64,000 nucleotides of DNA, taken from positions 199,244,258 to 199,308,257 of the forward strand of contig NC_134568.1 of NCBI RefSeq assembly GCF_050947875.1, read 5' to 3'. The first letter of the stretch is position 1; the number at the start of each line of letters is the position of its first letter. The stretch comes from Dermacentor variabilis (Eukaryota; Arthropoda; Arachnida; Ixodida; Ixodidae). The notes under the pieces were generated by a model that was not told the origin of the DNA, did no database searches, and saw nothing but the letters and a program-made list of their open reading frames with translations. Made by a program: the position numbers and the translations under genes. Below, piece by piece: positions 61,146-64,000 of this stretch.

Positions 61146-62081
61146 TTTGCTGGTGCCGGACAGGAGGGAGCAACTGATACGCTTATAGCTTGTTGATAAC
61201 GAGCTAAACATACAGTAACACGAGCTGACAGAGAAATCACAAATAGTAAATGGAATAAAAGTTCCTTCTCTGACAATCTTGTTTCTTTCTCTTCCTTATT
61301 TCATGTACATTGATGTGCACGTAACGGTAGTTAATACCCAATGAAATGAAATGGCAAGAAGTAAAGATTGTCGCGCTTTGAAAGATGGCCAATCGCCGTT
61401 AAACTGCTCAGCACTTGATCACTGCGCCCAAGCTTTTCTCGATAGCGAAAACAGTCGTAAAGGCGGTCCTTTGGCTCGTAAGTTCCAGTACATCTGGCCC
61501 GGAGCTTGTGTGTTTCTATACACAAGGAGTGGAGTTAATAACACGTCGCTGCTCAGGCCTGCCAAGACAAGTCAGCTGCCCAGACTAGCCAGTCTGTGCA
61601 GACGTGAGTGGAAAGTAGTCCAAACATGTCGCTCCGAAACGCAAACGTCTGAGCTACGCTCGCTCTGTAAACAGTGAAGCTAGCAAACATCGTCGATTTT
61701 GCCTGTGAGCAGCTGCACGTGAGGACACGACGGAACACCAGGCAGCCGCCTCGTCTGTCGGTGAAGCCAATACGGTTTTGTCGTCATATGCTGTCAGGGT
61801 CGCGCACGTGCACGTTGCGTCAAGTGTTTGTATATTCATGCAGTTTTTCTCCCCAAGAATGCATGTATATATTATCTCTGCTTGTTTCGTTTATGTCTGC
61901 TGCCACGGCTAGATTGCGAACCAGCTGGACTGGTCTGCATTTACCCGCAGCTCGGGGGAAGTCTTAATAGCTGGGTAATTCAGCGAAACAATGGAGAAAG
62001 TAGTACGTTTCCTCGGTGCTCGTGTTACTTTGACTCACACACACACAAAAACTGCGTGTCCAGACAGGGCACCTATCACTT

Positions 62082-62231
62082 CTAAAGAATACATTGTTGC
62101 GCCAAAAAAGGAAAATAAAGACTTGGGAAGGAAGAGTACGAAAAGACAGATTGAGCGCTCAATCTGTATTTTCGTACTCTTCCTTCCCAAGTCTTTATTT
62201 TCCTTTTTTGGCGCAACAATGTATTCTTTAG
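62082..62231. repeat. 150-bp palindrome, 75-bp arms, no spacer
   Basis: Centred between 62156 and 62157 (ttgagc|gctcaa). One mismatch is seen (aaaag / aaaat). It is followed at 62232 by atcccaaccaactcgccc, the family flank. The arms contain gcgccaaaaaaggaaaataa. Confidence 0.95.
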
Positions 62232-62720
62232 ATCCCAACCAACTCGCCCAGCAACAAGTTCTACTCACCTATCACTTGTGCACCCTTTCGCTGTGCCGTC
62301 GTCCTTTATGCTCCATTTACATATAACACGATGGATTACGTACAGACCAATGTAGCCCCCGACTTAAAAAAAAAATTGATAACTAACAAAACGAAACATC
62401 AGAGCATGAAAACTATACTGGTCACGTTCGAGAAAAGAAAAACTAAAGTTGTAAAGTTATGTATGCATTCTTCGTACGTGCTCGTCCTTCATTCTTTTCT
62501 TTTATTGCAGACAACATTTAAACACTACGAATCCTATGGAACAAGTTCTTGCTTTTAACAAACCGGAGGTGTTGCGTTTCGCCTGCGACACGTGGTTTTG
62601 CCGGCGCCAACTGCGGCGGGGCGGCAGACATTTTGGCCCGATCGTCGTCGCCGCAACACTCATCGCCAGGTGTTTCCAGGCGCGTCTGCGGCGATGCGAC
62701 CGCCTAGGGATCCTCCTCGC

Positions 62721-62861
62721 ATTCCAGTCATTGTGCCCGAAACAGGCGATGCCAAAGCAGGGATCTCATTCCAGTTATTGGGCCCGAAACAGGCGATGCC
62801 AAAGCAGGGATCTCGTTCCAGTCATTATGCCCGAAACAGGCGATGCCAAAGCAGGGACCAT
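62721..62861. repeat. 47-bp tandem repeat, 3 copies, in U3
   Basis: Unit containing ttgtgcccgaaacaggcgat and gccaaagcaggg, with starts at 62721, 62768 and 62815 and few mismatches. Confidence 0.92.
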
Positions 62862-62891
62862 CTTCTCGTTACAGTCATTGTGTCCGACCGG

Positions 62892-63023
62892 CAGCGCCAC
62901 GACAGGGTGCTACGAGATCGTGCGCAGCGCCACGACAGGGTGCTACGAGATCGTGCGCAGCGCCACGACAGGGTGCTACGAGATCGTGCGCAGCGCCACG
63001 ACAGGGTGCTACGAGATCGTGCT
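62892..63023. repeat. 33-bp tandem repeat, 4 copies, in U3
   Basis: Unit containing cagcgccacgacagggtgct and acgagatcgt, with starts at 62892, 62925, 62958 and 62991, almost identical. A degenerate fifth follows. Upstream of the TATA box, so enhancer-like repeats are plausible. Confidence 0.95.
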
Positions 63024-63130
63024 CGACATGGTGCTACGGCATCGCTACGACAGTGTGCGTCACCATTAGCCCATTGTACATTCACGTGCTCGTCTTTTGA
63101 GGGGTTCCTTCTTGCCCTCAACTGCGAGAG

Positions 63131-63138
63131 TATAAAAA
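63131..63138 (+). promoter_or_regulatory. LTR TATA box
   Basis: tataaaaa, 108 bp after the 33-bp array and 118 bp before the polyadenylation signal. This is the expected U3/R order. Confidence 0.6.
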
Positions 63139-63248
63139 CAGCTGCCCCCGGACGCCAAGAGGAGGGCTCCGATTTCTTCTGTTGAGTGAAGTGCTCTCCC
63201 GTCTCTCTACTTCGGTCAAACCTGACCACCAACTCTTTGCGATGTTAA

Positions 63249-63254
63249 AATAAA
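63249..63254 (+). promoter_or_regulatory. LTR polyadenylation signal
   Basis: aataaa downstream of the TATA box, consistent with an R region between about 63160 and 63280. Confidence 0.55.
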
Positions 63255-63418
63255 CAAGTTGTTTCGTTGTTACCAGTCGACTCATGCTTTGCCGGGACCT
63301 TCGGATGCTTCCAGTTGTACCCCAGGCCGCCAGGCCAACGCTACCCTTGGGGCTTGCGACCCAGGTACAACCACGGGCGTCAGCGCCGAGTTCCCAACAG
63401 ATCGTACCAGCGGTCGGA

Positions 63419-63574
63419 TCCAAACATCTGGTTGGCAGCGGTGAGATCGCCTCCGACTCCAAACATCTGGTTGGCAGCGGTGAGATCGCCTCCGACTCCA
63501 AACATCTGGTTGGCAGCGGTGAGATCGCCTACGACTTCAAACAACAGTCTGCCAGTGGTGAGATCGCGACAACG
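63419..63574 (+). repeat. 39-bp tandem array carrying a primer-binding-site-like sequence, 4 units
   Basis: Units at 63419, 63458 and 63497 contain tctggttggcagcggtgaga; the fourth (63536) is diverged. tggcagcggtg could pair with a tRNA-Leu type 3' end (inference from known arthropod tRNA-Leu ends). One such site per element is normal, so this is an expansion. Confidence 0.75.
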
Positions 63575-63857
63575 GAGGCCAGCAGCGAAGAGATGCAGTT
63601 GACTGTATGCTGAGCAGCTCAACGACGATCCGGGAGCAGTGCAACGAGCCCTGTGTGACGACTGGTTGCCTGCAGCGGAACGACTGCGCGGAATTCCTGC
63701 CTGCGAGGTTTGGTGAGTGCGGGACTTTCTTCTTCTGAGCTTTGCCAGGCTTTTGTTAGTGTTAGAAACAGAGCTGGTAATTGTGGTTGTCGTTGCTGCC
63801 GGGTTAGTTGCGGCAAGACAATAGTAAGCAGTAGAGAAAGCAGCATTCAGAGCAGCC

Positions 63858-64000
63858 ATGGATTTGAAGTCGTTGCGCAAACCGAAATTGTTGGAGCTTG
63901 CAAGAGAGTTGGGTCTGGATGTCTCAGACAAACTCAGAAAACCAGAACTGCTAACGGCTATTCTTGAGTTAGAGGCTGAGGATGACGAGCTGTCGGAATG
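63858..64000 (+). CDS. LTR retrotransposon gag, N-terminus (runs off the window)
   Basis: ATG at 63858 (gcagccatgg, good context), open to the window end (47 codons). It reads MDLKSLRKPKLLELARELGL, then DVSDKLRKPELLTAILELEA and EDDELSE. The helix-loop-helix pattern LRKPKLLELARELGL / LRKPELLTAI resembles SAP-type or gag N-terminal helical modules; I recognise it as a common tick retroelement gag start. It lies 432 bp after the LTR. Confidence 0.72.
   Translation, partial: MDLKSLRKPKLLELARELGLDVSDKLRKPELLTAILELEAEDDELSE

Larger units (their letters stand above)
62570..63426 (+). mobile_element. 5' LTR of an LTR retrotransposon (857 bp, putative limits)
   Basis: It starts TGTTGCG and ends CCAAACA, giving TGTT...AACA inverted ends. 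In order it holds a U3-like region with two tandem arrays, a TATA box at 63131, a polyadenylation signal at 63249 and a U5-like GC-rich end. A primer-site-like sequence follows, then the gag start at 63858. The matching 3' LTR and flanking duplication lie outside the window, so the ends are inferred. Confidence 0.68.

Overview
This is eukaryotic nuclear DNA, most likely from a hard (ixodid) tick. The evidence is many diverged tRNA-derived SINEs, RTE-type, CR1/L2-like and RNase H-bearing LINE fragments, Ty3/gypsy pieces and long microsatellites, spread among non-coding sequence with no prokaryote-like gene packing. The tick assignment rests on my recognition of these repeat families and was not tested by a search. 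The window has a 200-base N gap at 56180-56379, so it comes from a scaffold. | HOST GENE. I can support one host gene, on the plus strand. Its exons are 4606-4952, 6155-6438 and 55564-55671. The two junctions agree in codon phase (2 then 1), use GT-AG borders and keep one frame open throughout. The second intron is 49,125 bp and holds most of the window. The predicted protein is Pro/Ala/Gly/Ser-rich and disordered-looking; I do not recognise the family. | LAYOUT. 0.9-4.4 kb: a decayed minus-strand Ty3/gypsy element, with a SINE inserted in it and a 5'-truncated LINE inserted in the SINE. 4.6-6.4 kb: exons 1 and 2. 7-7.9 kb: one SINE split by another insertion. 9.3-9.9 kb: large TA/TG microsatellites. 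11.6-18.1 kb: two antisense LINE tails, with palindromes at 13.5 and 14.9 kb. 25.4-25.9 kb: an ATCA array and a long inverted repeat. 27.6-28.35 kb: an RTE 3' end. 31-32 kb: a GC-rich, CCAAT/CRE-bearing island. 34.9-37.2 kb: two more antisense LINE tails. 39.5-49.5 kb: a minus-strand CR1/L2-like LINE split by a GC-rich repeat and by a 7.35-kb element with terminal inverted repeats, which itself contains an RTE LINE and two SINEs. 50.5-51.7 kb: an RTE tail and the second copy of the GC-rich repeat. 52.6-53.4 and 60.5-61.1 kb: GC-rich islands. 55.6 kb: exon 3. 57.6-58.0 kb: an inverted SINE pair. 62.57-64.0 kb: the 5' end of an LTR retrotransposon (LTR, primer-site region, start of gag) running off the window. 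| MOST UNUSUAL STRUCTURE. Four long palindromes (13.5, 14.8, 25.6 and 62.1 kb) have different arm sequences, yet each is followed on the same side by a related motif of the form ACCAAC-n-CCC. A fifth, non-palindromic member lies at 0.9 kb on the other strand. No rRNA genes, CRISPR arrays or intact host tRNA genes were seen; the tRNA-like sequences all look SINE-derived.
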